Origin: a virus | Direction: 5' to 3' (one strand) | Length of the DNA: 21,224 nucleotides | IMG/VR virus record: IMGVR_UViG_3300047476_000396 | Location: 1-21,224 of that record | Part shown: in pieces, positions 5,884 through 12,512 of the stretch | Layout: every line of letters starts with the position of its first letter | Position numbering within the stretch: the stretch's first letter is position 1 | The notes under the pieces: model-generated | What the model saw: the letters and a program-made list of their open reading frames with translations, nothing else | Told to the model about the DNA's origin: nothing | The model's database searches: none | Position numbers and translations under genes: made by a program

Positions 5884-7347
5884 TTACCACCACCAAACAA
5901 CAAGACCTGGACCACCATAACCATCTTCTTCACCACCGCGAGCATATTGCCAGTCATTACAGAATCTGCCAAGAAAAACGTCTGTATGATTTGCTGGAAT
6001 ATTACCAGAACCTGTCATAGTCATGCCTAGTAAAGATGGGTGAACATATCCTGATCCACCACCGCCACCACCCATAGAGTTACCATTACCATAAGCTCCA
6101 GAACCGCCACCATACCAACCACCACCGCCACCGCCACCATAGTTGTTACCGTTTTGGTGAGTACCACCTTGTTTGAATGAACCAGCACCGCCAGTTGTAT
6201 TAGAACCAGCTCCAGCGGCACCACCAACAGTTTGAGTTCCACCCTTACCATTATGTGCGTTACTATTGTATGCGGTATATGCTGCAGATTGACCTTGGAT
6301 GCCACCGCCTGCGCCACCTGAGTTAAATGCATAACCAGTTACGCTACCACCGCCACCGCCACCGCCTGCAAATAAACAATACTCTGAAGATACGCTTGGA
6401 ACTCTTATAGAAGTAGAACCACCAGCTGAGCCTGCATATTGATTATCGCCCCCACCAGTAGAAGCACCGCCACCGTCTGGGTATGCTCTATTAGCTCCCC
6501 AGCGAGAATAACCTCGTTGAGCGACTCTGAATGTAATAGTTTCACCAGGAACAACAGGAACTAATGCTTGCGTGTATCCGCCACCACCACCGTTTGATCC
6601 TTGACGCCATCCACCATATGCTCCCCCGCCACCACCTGCACCCCACATTTTAATAAAAATCCAGAATACGCCAGCTGGAACTGTCCATCCTTCATCGGCA
6701 GTTCTTTCACCTTTAGCATCCCATGATTTACCAATAGCAGAAACAAATCCAGTAGACTGATTATTAGTCCAAATATGAGCGCCTGCAGGCATAGTTGGTT
6801 GTTGAGACGGATCTGCAGTCAACCAGAATGTGTTATAGTAATACTCAAGGCATTTAAAATCATTATTATAACGAGCAGTACCGTTTGGTGGGTTTACTGG
6901 TCTTTGTGCAGTTGTGCCTGATGGCATTGGAATGCCACCAGTGCCATTGGAATTTAGTGTATCGTACTTGGCAGTTGTTAGTGAACCATTTGCAATTTTA
7001 GCAGTTGTAATGGCAGAGTCTGCAATTTTAACAGAAGTAACAGCATCACCTGCTAATTTTTGAGAGGTAACAGCACCGTCACCGACTTCATAAGCAATAC
7101 CCTGCGAGCCAACTGCTACACACTCAATAGCTGAACCTGCTGGTGGCGCTTCAGAAAAGATAATCTGATTAGTGCCGATTGAATATGTAGAACTGTGTTG
7201 CTTAACACCATCAATAGTAACAAATAGCGAAGCTGGTGTTGGAGGAGTTCTTGAAAGTGAGAAAGTTGTTTGAGATCCATTACCTGTAAACTGATCTGCA
7301 GTATACTGGGAAAATCTTGGAGCGTTTGTACCTGTTAATAATGGCAT
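5884..7347 (-). CDS. Glycine-rich tail fibre / adhesin
   Basis: A 487-residue fibre protein with modular build. Residues about 18-80 form a beta domain (QFTGNGSQTTFSLSRTPPTP, FVTIDGVKQ, IIFSEAPPAGS) common at fibre N-termini. Residues 90-127 hold four short repeats (VTSQKLAGDA, VTSVKIADSA, ITTAKIANGS, LTTAK). Residues 141-175 carry a MPSGTTAQRPVNPPNGTARY motif typical of structural proteins. After a W/F-rich link comes a strongly glycine-rich region (235-435) with runs of up to eight Gly, ending GGPGLVVWWW. Gly-rich tips occur in T-even gp38 adhesins, where they form polyglycine-II packing, and in other phage adhesins; homology to gp38 is not claimed. The ATG at 7347 has AGAGATAAAAT upstream, ten bases after the preceding stop. 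The next gene is a small YP...QLD protein. It is a likely receptor-binding protein. Confidence 0.85.
   Translation of the reverse strand: MPLLTGTNAPRFSQYTADQFTGNGSQTTFSLSRTPPTPASLFVTIDGVKQHSSTYSIGTNQIIFSEAPPAGSAIECVAVGSQGIAYEVGDGAVTSQKLAGDAVTSVKIADSAITTAKIANGSLTTAKYDTLNSNGTGGIPMPSGTTAQRPVNPPNGTARYNNDFKCLEYYYNTFWLTADPSQQPTMPAGAHIWTNNQSTGFVSAIGKSWDAKGERTADEGWTVPAGVFWIFIKMWGAGGGGGAYGGWRQGSNGGGGGYTQALVPVVPGETITFRVAQRGYSRWGANRAYPDGGGASTGGGDNQYAGSAGGSTSIRVPSVSSEYCLFAGGGGGGGSVTGYAFNSGGAGGGIQGQSAAYTAYNSNAHNGKGGTQTVGGAAGAGSNTTGGAGSFKQGGTHQNGNNYGGGGGGGWYGGGSGAYGNGNSMGGGGGGSGYVHPSLLGMTMTGSGNIPANHTDVFLGRFCNDWQYARGGEEDGYGGPGLVVWWW
6042..6645 (-). repeat. Glycine-codon low-complexity region
   Basis: GGN-rich stretches (seen as accaccgcc/ccaccgccacc on the plus strand) encode residues 235-435 of the adhesin, with Gly runs near 6040-6070, 6118-6141, 6340-6366 and 6580-6640. 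They are in frame and separated by diverse loops, so they are coding sequence, though such tracts can promote recombination between adhesin alleles. Confidence 0.8.
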
Positions 7348-7357
7348 ATTTTATCTC

Positions 7358-7714
7358 TTACTCTGTCTTTGGGTATTTATCTTTTACAGCCTGAATTTGA
7401 GCTGCAAGATCTTCTGGGAATAAACCAGCTTTAAAAAGTGCGTCTAACTGATCACCAACGCTAGGATATTCCAGACGTCTTAATGTGTCATATGTTGGTT
7501 TAAATTCTTCTTGAACTTCTTCTACTACTTGTTTATAGTACCAAGTATTATTATCAGGGTTAAAGTGTATAGTGTGTTTTTCTTTATCTGACAAAGGTTC
7601 AATAGTAGTTGAATTTGCTGGAAAAAGAAAAACACCAGGTTCTAAAGGAGACTCATCTGCCTTTGAATCTGATAAGTATTGAAATGATTCAGAATGATAG
7701 TTATAAATTTTCAT
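7358..7714 (-). CDS. Small YP...QLD-type protein, copy 1 (putative tail-fibre assembly partner)
   Basis: A 118-residue protein starting MKIYNYHSESFQYLSD at the ATG at 7714, preceded by AAGGTGAAT. The frame is open further to a TTG at 7741, but that would overlap the collar-fibre gene and lacks a ribosome binding site. The N-terminal half (SPLEPGVFLFPANSTTIEPL...HFNPDNNTWYY) resembles the beginning of phage tail-fibre assembly proteins, with their 'P.g..L.PanaT...P' pattern. The C-terminus LEYPSVGDQLDALFKAG, then IQAVKDKYPKTE, is the best-preserved copy of the signature shared with 5543-5872 and 4525-4902. It follows the tail-collar fibre gene by seven bases. A chaperone-like role for that fibre is inferred, not shown. 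Confidence 0.78.
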   Translation of the reverse strand: MKIYNYHSESFQYLSDSKADESPLEPGVFLFPANSTTIEPLSDKEKHTIHFNPDNNTWYYKQVVEEVQEEFKPTYDTLRRLEYPSVGDQLDALFKAGLFPEDLAAQIQAVKDKYPKTE

Positions 7715-7721
7715 ATTCACC

Positions 7722-8255
7722 TTAGAATTTGATACAAGCAAGTAAACAAACGTTTCTTGGTCTTATTTCAGAAGTATCCCACTTGGCTCCAAGAGCTGCC
7801 GATGGTGCAGACCAAGCACCTGCAAAAGTATTACCGTTATAACCTGTAGTGCTTTTACCCCAATACACTTCACCGTGAGAATAGTTATAGGTATTTTGTC
7901 CCGTATTTGATACGTAAAAACCTTTCCAATCCATACCCTGAGCCGTGGCAAAACTTCTGCCGCTGTCTGCTCCACGACCATCATCCCATGCGCGCATAAA
8001 TTCTCCACGTAGGTCTGGGATTACAAAGGTCGTAGAACCATCACCTGCACCATATGTAGTTCCAATAGCAGCAAATAAATCAGCGTAAGTGGTTCTAGAT
8101 AAAGTAGCACCATTAGCTTTTATCCAACCGCTTGGTGCAGATCCCATTGCAAAAAAGGCAGTGGTTCCTGCTTTTAAATCAGCATTTTTTGTTGCAATAG
8201 TAGTTACAGCCTGTGCATATGGGCCAAAGTTTGCTAACAATCTAGCGTTACTCAT
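7722..8255 (-). CDS. Tail fibre with phage tail collar domain
   Basis: A 177-residue fibre protein. Residues about 28-85 (KAGTTAFFAMGSAPSGWIKA, then NGATLSRTTYADLFAAIGTT and FVIPDLRGEFMRAW) are a clear phage tail collar domain (Pfam PF07484), the fold seen in T4 gp12 and many microcystin-dependent-protein-like fibres. GRGADSGR (93-100) and the C-terminal IRPRNVCLLACIKF (164-177) complete the standard ending, normally IRPRNVALL.CIKY. It is short: the N-terminus has only about 25 residues before the collar domain, so it probably attaches to another fibre or the baseplate rather than spanning a distance itself. The start ATG has AAGGATAATTAA upstream, and the next gene is a putative assembly partner. 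Confidence 0.9.
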   Translation of the reverse strand: MSNARLLANFGPYAQAVTTIATKNADLKAGTTAFFAMGSAPSGWIKANGATLSRTTYADLFAAIGTTYGAGDGSTTFVIPDLRGEFMRAWDDGRGADSGRSFATAQGMDWKGFYVSNTGQNTYNYSHGEVYWGKSTTGYNGNTFAGAWSAPSAALGAKWDTSEIRPRNVCLLACIKF

Positions 8256-8259
8256 TTAA

Positions 8260-8541
8260 TTATCCTTGTTGTTCTTGAAGTTCAGCTAATTCTTTTTCAA
8301 AACGAGCCTGACGCTCTGCTGCAGTTTCAACATCAGCTGCAAGAACAATGTCTTCTTTGGAACCTGTAATTGGTTCACCAGCTGCTAGTTTACGCTGAAC
8401 TTCAGCTTGAACGATTTCGTCAATAGCAATACGGCAACGCTCGTGAACTGCATTTTGAATCCATTCGTTTTGGTCGAATGATACTATAGACAGAGCTTTA
8501 TTTTCCGCATCAGAAAGTGTAATTGTATATTGTTTAGACAT
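8260..8541 (-). CDS. Conserved small phage protein, function unknown
   Basis: A 93-residue, mostly helical, charged protein: MSKQYTITLSDAENKALSIV, then DQNEWIQNAVHERCRIAIDEI. The pattern 'L...E..AL........WI.NAv..R...AidEI' is one I associate with small proteins encoded near tail-fibre genes in marine phages, but no function is known to me. The C-terminal part (VETAAERQARFEKELAELQE) is likely a short coiled coil. The ATG has AGGATAAATTT upstream and lies four bases after the C1q-like fibre stop; the collar-fibre gene follows after four more. It has no signal peptide or membrane segment. Confidence 0.72.
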   Translation of the reverse strand: MSKQYTITLSDAENKALSIVSFDQNEWIQNAVHERCRIAIDEIVQAEVQRKLAAGEPITGSKEDIVLAADVETAAERQARFEKELAELQEQQG

Positions 8542-8545
8542 AAAT

Positions 8546-9517
8546 TTATCCTATTAAAAAACCATTAAACCAAGTATATTCCACAGATGCATGAGAACCT
8601 GCGTTTCCGTTCATAAAAACATCTACATAATCGTTGGCATTCAATTGAACAATCCAAGTACAAGAACCATCGCCATAGCTAGAACCTTCTGATAATCTTA
8701 GATGTCTACTGTTATATAAAGTAGTTCCATTTTTTCTAAGATATAAACGTCCAACAGCCGAAGCGTTTGAATTATTTTTAATAGTTGCTGCATTAAACAA
8801 ATAATTTCCAGTTACAGGTGCTGTAAATCTATTATTTGAAAAAGATCCTCCAATATTTAACCAAGTTGTATTATAAGTCTGTACACTACCATCTGCAGCA
8901 CCAACTGAAGAAGCAACATCAAAACATGGAGTTTGAGGTCTTGTCATTCTACCAGCAGAATCAATAGTTGCTACTGTTGTTAATGTTGTTCCATTCCAAG
9001 AATAAAATTTATGGCCACCACCAGCGCCTCTAGAGTCCGCAATCATATGCAGATCGCCACCTACAGTCGACATTGAACGACCATATGCTTTAACACCAAC
9101 ACCCTGCTGGCCGACTGCAGCTGCAGTTAATTCTGCAGATAAACTATCTGAAGTTGATGAAACGCCATAGTTGGGGGTTCTTAAAAAACTTGTAAGAGGT
9201 GTTGTTGCAGAAGCAGACAAATATCTTGAGTCTGATTCAGATTTAGTGTAATGTCCTGTAGCCTGAAACTGATAGTAACAAACAACAACCAAACTATCAC
9301 CTAAGTTTGCACCAGTAGAAAGAACAATTGTGCTACCATTAATAGCAAAATAGTCATCTGCGTCAACTAATCTAATACCGTTTAGAAATACGTCTACTTC
9401 ACCAATAGCATATCCGCCAGGTATTGTAAACGTTGTTTGTCCAGCAGTTGATGTAAAATATGAACGCTCTGCTGTTTTTAATGCAGCAGCATTCTTACCA
9501 GATACGAGTAAACCCAT
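8546..9517 (-). CDS. Tail fibre with C1q/TNF-like C-terminal domain
   Basis: A 323-residue fibre. Residues about 18-88 are a beta domain (TAGQTTFTIPGGYAIGEVDV, FLNGIRL...DDYFAINGSTIVL) similar in plan to the N-terminal domain of the glycine-rich adhesin. YTKSESDSRYL (90-100) is a frequent fibre linker. Residues about 110-190 resemble a structural-domain boundary with FYSWNGTTLTTVATIDSAGR. Residues 194-323 look like a C1q/TNF-like jelly roll: FDVASS, WLNIGGSFSNNRFTAPVTGN, YLFNAATI, then LYLRKNG and a final WFNGFLIG. Such trimeric heads serve as receptor-binding tips in phages. The ATG overlaps the stop of the upstream 105-residue gene by one base. The domain call is by pattern and has not been searched. 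Confidence 0.8.
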   Translation of the reverse strand: MGLLVSGKNAAALKTAERSYFTSTAGQTTFTIPGGYAIGEVDVFLNGIRLVDADDYFAINGSTIVLSTGANLGDSLVVVCYYQFQATGHYTKSESDSRYLSASATTPLTSFLRTPNYGVSSTSDSLSAELTAAAVGQQGVGVKAYGRSMSTVGGDLHMIADSRGAGGGHKFYSWNGTTLTTVATIDSAGRMTRPQTPCFDVASSVGAADGSVQTYNTTWLNIGGSFSNNRFTAPVTGNYLFNAATIKNNSNASAVGRLYLRKNGTTLYNSRHLRLSEGSSYGDGSCTWIVQLNANDYVDVFMNGNAGSHASVEYTWFNGFLIG

Positions 9518-9834
9518 TAACTCACCTCAAGAACTGAAAGAATAACGTCTACAGCAGCAGAAGAAGTTACTCTTAGAATATCTCCAGCCTGCATAACTAC
9601 TTTTTGATCTCCACCAACAACAATAAGTGAGTCAGCCGCTGGGACAGGAGCATCTTTAATTAAATGAAAGTTACTACCGCTTCTTGATAAAACAACAGTT
9701 AAGTTAGCAGCGCCAGCCGAAGTGTTTGCAACAGATAAACCAATGATAGTGGTTTGTGTTGCTACTGGTGCAGTATGTACTGTAGTTTGAGCAGTAACGT
9801 TAGCAGTTAAATAAGATTTGAATGTATTAGCCAT
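9517..9834 (-). CDS. Small beta-rich virion protein (putative)
   Basis: A 105-residue protein beginning MANTFKSYLTANVTAQTTVH. It alternates hydrophobic strands with short turns (TTIIGLSVANTSAGAANLTV, then VLSRSGSNFHLIKDAPVPA, LIVVGGDQKVVMQAGDILRV), which suggests one compact beta-sandwich. Proteins of this look are common between tail-fibre genes of marine myoviruses and are usually labelled structural; I know of no tested function. The ATG overlaps nothing upstream but lies 11 bases after the preceding stop. A late-type AATAAATA box sits just before it, and the nearest Shine-Dalgarno-like AGGATAA is rather far upstream. The next gene, the C1q-like fibre, starts within its stop codon (TAATG), so the two are translationally coupled. 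Confidence 0.75.
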   Translation of the reverse strand: MANTFKSYLTANVTAQTTVHTAPVATQTTIIGLSVANTSAGAANLTVVLSRSGSNFHLIKDAPVPAADSLIVVGGDQKVVMQAGDILRVTSSAAVDVILSVLEVS

Positions 9835-9845
9835 AACTTTATTTA

Positions 9846-11036
9846 TTATCCTAATGCGATAGCCATAGCGATAGCACTACCGCCAATGTCATCAAGGGTT
9901 GTTTGAAGATTAGTAATTGATGCAATATCGTGCTGATTTGATGAGAATCTATCAGATAATGAATTGTGCGATAGAGTGTCAAAACTGTTACCTCTTGCGT
10001 TTTGATTACCTACTATTTCTCTTACAGAAACAATACGAACGCGAGCAGTATTTTGAGTCAAAGTGCTACTTGTTTGTAGCACAAACTTATACATTGGAAC
10101 AATTTCTGGAAGCGGCAGACCATAACCTTCAAAGTTCTCAGTCTCTGCTTCTCCAAAAGAAGTATAAGCATTTCTACCCATAACTAATTTAATCGGGTAA
10201 CGAGTGTCATTAGTTGCAACACACCAGTAAACAACGTACATGTCGTTTGTTGATGCCATTTGTAGAGAACCTACACCGTTAGAAATTTCGTTATAGAATG
10301 CTCTTGTAGTTGATGGATACCAAGGAACATCAGAAGGTTCAGTTTGAACGTAACCATTATTATTATAATAAATGATTGGTACGTTTACGTTGTTTAATAA
10401 ATTCTGTTCGTATGGTTGAGAAGGAGACGCAGAGTGATTAATAGTGTGCGTTAGATCTTCATCAAACACAACAATTGGTGTAGTTAGGCTAAACTTAACG
10501 TTGTTAGAATTATTTACAGTATAACTAGCATCACCGCCTGAGTTCCAGATAGCACCGTTAGTTACATGCTGATATGTATGCCAGTTGCTGTCTCTTGATA
10601 CTGAGTGTCTTTCGTCACCAAAAATAACAGGATTATCGTTAACACCGTCCCAGTAAATAAAAGCAACTAAAACTGTATCAGCAAAATCTGGAGTAGCACC
10701 GTAAGACTGAAGATTACCAGTAGTTGTATTGTAACCGTAATAAACACCCTGAGTTGTGTCTGAAATTTGCAGAGTTTTTGTAGAACTAATTACAAACTCT
10801 TTACCTCTAAGATAGACAGAAAAATTGCTACCAGTTGGTGCAAGAGTAAGAGTTCTGTTGGCAGAGTTAAAAGTAACAGAGCTGCTAGTTCTGTCTACGA
10901 AACCTGTAATGTCTCTAGAAAGAATTAACGCATTATTAAGGTTAATAAAGTTCTGGTCAATCTCAGCGTTTGTAAGCGGAGTACCTTTTAGGGTTGCGTC
11001 TTGCGCAGGAGTTATACGAGTGGTAATAAATGGCAT
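9846..11036 (-). CDS. Putative tail fibre / structural protein with LTxxEIDxNFxxLN start
   Basis: A 396-residue protein of unknown family. The N-terminus has TPLTNAEIDQNFINLNNAL (about 19-37), a motif widespread at the beginning of phage fibre proteins and also present in the S74 fibre immediately upstream. This suggests both attach to the same site. The remainder is rich in beta strands, aromatic residues and Asn (FSVYLRGKEFVISSTKTLQI, DTVLVAFIYWDGVNDNPVIF, IPIIYYNNNGYV) and ends with a short helical tail (NQHDIASITNLQTTLDDIGG). The same type of ending, LSHNSLSDRF..NQHDIASITNLQ, occurs in other phage fibres. The ATG has GGAAGAATAAA upstream and follows the S74 fibre stop by one base. A fibre shaft or tip is inferred. 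Confidence 0.75.
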   Translation of the reverse strand: MPFITTRITPAQDATLKGTPLTNAEIDQNFINLNNALILSRDITGFVDRTSSSVTFNSANRTLTLAPTGSNFSVYLRGKEFVISSTKTLQISDTTQGVYYGYNTTTGNLQSYGATPDFADTVLVAFIYWDGVNDNPVIFGDERHSVSRDSNWHTYQHVTNGAIWNSGGDASYTVNNSNNVKFSLTTPIVVFDEDLTHTINHSASPSQPYEQNLLNNVNVPIIYYNNNGYVQTEPSDVPWYPSTTRAFYNEISNGVGSLQMASTNDMYVVYWCVATNDTRYPIKLVMGRNAYTSFGEAETENFEGYGLPLPEIVPMYKFVLQTSSTLTQNTARVRIVSVREIVGNQNARGNSFDTLSHNSLSDRFSSNQHDIASITNLQTTLDDIGGSAIAMAIALG

Positions 11037-11037
11037 T

Positions 11038-12264
11038 TTATTCTTCCATTCCTAAGTGCTTTTTGATGCTTCTTAGTTCTGCTCTTAATTCTTTGATACC
11101 CTCTACAAATAAGGGTGCTAATCTTTCATATCTGATCGTTAAGTATTTATCATCAATAGGAGCAGGTGCCACGACTTCTGGTAGAATTCTTTGAGTATCT
11201 TGTGCAGAAAGACCAACCTCGCGTTTTACTTCATAACCTAGTTCTTGAGCAATTTCGTTTGCTTCATAAAAGAAACCAGATAGTTGATCAATTTTATCAA
11301 GAGCGTTTTCTAACTTACCAAGACGAGTCTTTAAACGGTCGTCAGAGTAGTATGCAGTAACGTTATTTGTTGCACGAATCTCACCAGCTGTACCAGATGC
11401 GCCAGTGCCAACTCCAAGAGATTGAAGGTGAGCATTACCAAAACGATTGTCAGCCTGACCAATATTACCCTGGCCATTGGTGCCAGTTTTAGTAATAGCA
11501 CTAACTGTTGGATTTAGCGTTAGACCAACAGTAATATTTCCATCTTTACCATTTGGGTTAGTAATTTCAATAGAGTTACCAGGAACAAAACTTCTTGTTA
11601 CTGCTGCGTTTGTTGAGGTTCTGATAACAAAACCATCACCTGTAGTTCCTGAAATACCAGAAAGGATAGCAGCATAGGCTTGAATATCTGCACCAATAAC
11701 TAAACCAAGATTAGATCTTGCACCTGATGCAGTAGAGGCACCAGTACCTCCATCTTCAAGAGTTATATCAGTAATACCAGTAATTGTTCCGCCAGTAACA
11801 GTGACGCTGTTTGAGTTCTGAACAGCCATTGATCCAAGACCAAGGTTTGTTCTTGCAGCAGCTGGAGCAATGGCACCAGTACCGCCATGTTCAACCTGAA
11901 CAACACCGTCAACGTTTGTTGCATTACCTGTTACAGTACCAGTTAGGTTACCAGTTACGTTTCCAAGAACTGCACCAATGTGAGTTCCAAAAAACTGGTT
12001 TGCATACAAATTAGATAGAGCATCTCTTACAGCTACTGTATTTGGTAGAGATGCTTTATTAGGAAAGAATCCTTGGATCTTATCAGAGTCAAGACCCGAG
12101 CCTGCGCCAGTTTCTCCATCTAGAATAAGAAGAATGTTTTCTGCATTAAACGCTTCTGTGTTTAACTTCTCTGCTAATTCTTTGTTTAAAGAATCAAAAT
12201 TAGAATCAACCTCTTCAATGGTTAATGGTCGTTCTTTGTCTTGTCGTAAATTGATGACAGCCAT
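11038..12264 (-). CDS. Tail fibre with C-terminal peptidase S74 (intramolecular chaperone)
   Basis: A 408-residue fibre. Residues 12-33 carry the attachment-type motif PLTIEEVDSNFDSLNKEL. The shaft has two copies of the GGTGA...AR.NLGL repeat (126-144 and 172-188) and strand-rich V.GN.TG.. repeats near 100-117. The C-terminal ~102 residues are an S74 chaperone of the kind found in phage K1F endosialidase and T5 L-shaped fibre. It shows SDDRLK with the Ser307/Lys312 dyad expected for self-cleavage, then FFYEANE, EVGLSAQDTQRILPEVV and a long helix (YERLAPLFVEGIKELRAELR). The chaperone trimerises the fibre and then cuts itself off just before Ser307. The start overlaps the previous stop (TAATG), with AAGGTAAATA upstream. 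Confidence 0.93.
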   Translation of the reverse strand: MAVINLRQDKERPLTIEEVDSNFDSLNKELAEKLNTEAFNAENILLILDGETGAGSGLDSDKIQGFFPNKASLPNTVAVRDALSNLYANQFFGTHIGAVLGNVTGNLTGTVTGNATNVDGVVQVEHGGTGAIAPAAARTNLGLGSMAVQNSNSVTVTGGTITGITDITLEDGGTGASTASGARSNLGLVIGADIQAYAAILSGISGTTGDGFVIRTSTNAAVTRSFVPGNSIEITNPNGKDGNITVGLTLNPTVSAITKTGTNGQGNIGQADNRFGNAHLQSLGVGTGASGTAGEIRATNNVTAYYSDDRLKTRLGKLENALDKIDQLSGFFYEANEIAQELGYEVKREVGLSAQDTQRILPEVVAPAPIDDKYLTIRYERLAPLFVEGIKELRAELRSIKKHLGMEE

Positions 12265-12512
12265 TATTTACCTTTTTCTAGTAGTTTTACCAAAATACTT
12301 TTTATATCATTTAAATCTGACTTAAGAGTATTTATTTCACTCTGCAGAGAAGAAACTGACTGTACTGCTACTTTGGTTTCTTCTGTTCTTTGTAGTGCAA
12401 TCATTTTTTGTAATTTGTAATTCTCAAAGGTTTGTTTATCAACATTTACGACACCTCCTGTAGAGGTGTCTTTTCTTAGAGATGCAAACCCTTCGACTTT
12501 TTCTAAACTCAT
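12264..12512 (-). CDS. Small coiled-coil protein, function unknown
   Basis: An 82-residue protein, MSLEKVEGFASLRKDTSTGG, followed by VVNVDKQTFENYKLQK. Residues about 44-80 (VAVQSVSSLQSEINTLKSDL, then NDIKSILVKLLEKG) form a regular heptad pattern, so a short coiled coil and oligomerisation are likely. The N-terminal 'LRKD..TGGVVN.D...F..YK' stretch is of a type I recall beside the DUF4815 gene in marine T4-like phages, with no known function. The start ATG overlaps the end of the DUF4815 gene (ATGA) and its stop overlaps the start of the S74 fibre gene (TAATG). It is therefore tightly coupled to both and may be a minor baseplate or fibre-attachment part. Confidence 0.75.
   Translation of the reverse strand: MSLEKVEGFASLRKDTSTGGVVNVDKQTFENYKLQKMIALQRTEETKVAVQSVSSLQSEINTLKSDLNDIKSILVKLLEKGK

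Noticed and set aside
6027-6332. 101-codon minus-strand frame inside the Gly-rich adhesin, and its neighbour at 6561-6746
   Set aside because: Val/Met-rich text produced by reading GGN codons out of frame; no independent evidence.
5890-6620. Repeated ccaccgcc/accaccgcc words that look like a tandem or CRISPR-like array
   Set aside because: They are in-frame glycine codons of the adhesin, with irregular spacing and no constant repeat-spacer lengths.
7715-7741. Upstream TTG start for the 118-residue small protein
   Set aside because: It would overlap the collar-fibre gene and lacks a binding site, whereas the ATG at 7714 is preceded by AAGGTGAAT.
8546-9517. Diversity-generating retroelement target (variable C-terminal adhesin)
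   Set aside because: No reverse transcriptase gene, no template-repeat copy and no A-rich repeated tract at the 3' end were seen in the window.
9834-9847. AATAAATA box placed so that transcription would start exactly at the ATG of the 105-residue gene (leaderless mRNA)
   Set aside because: Attractive spacing, but the box lies in an 11-base gap inside a run of coupled genes, and an AGGATAA site exists upstream; one coincidence is not enough.
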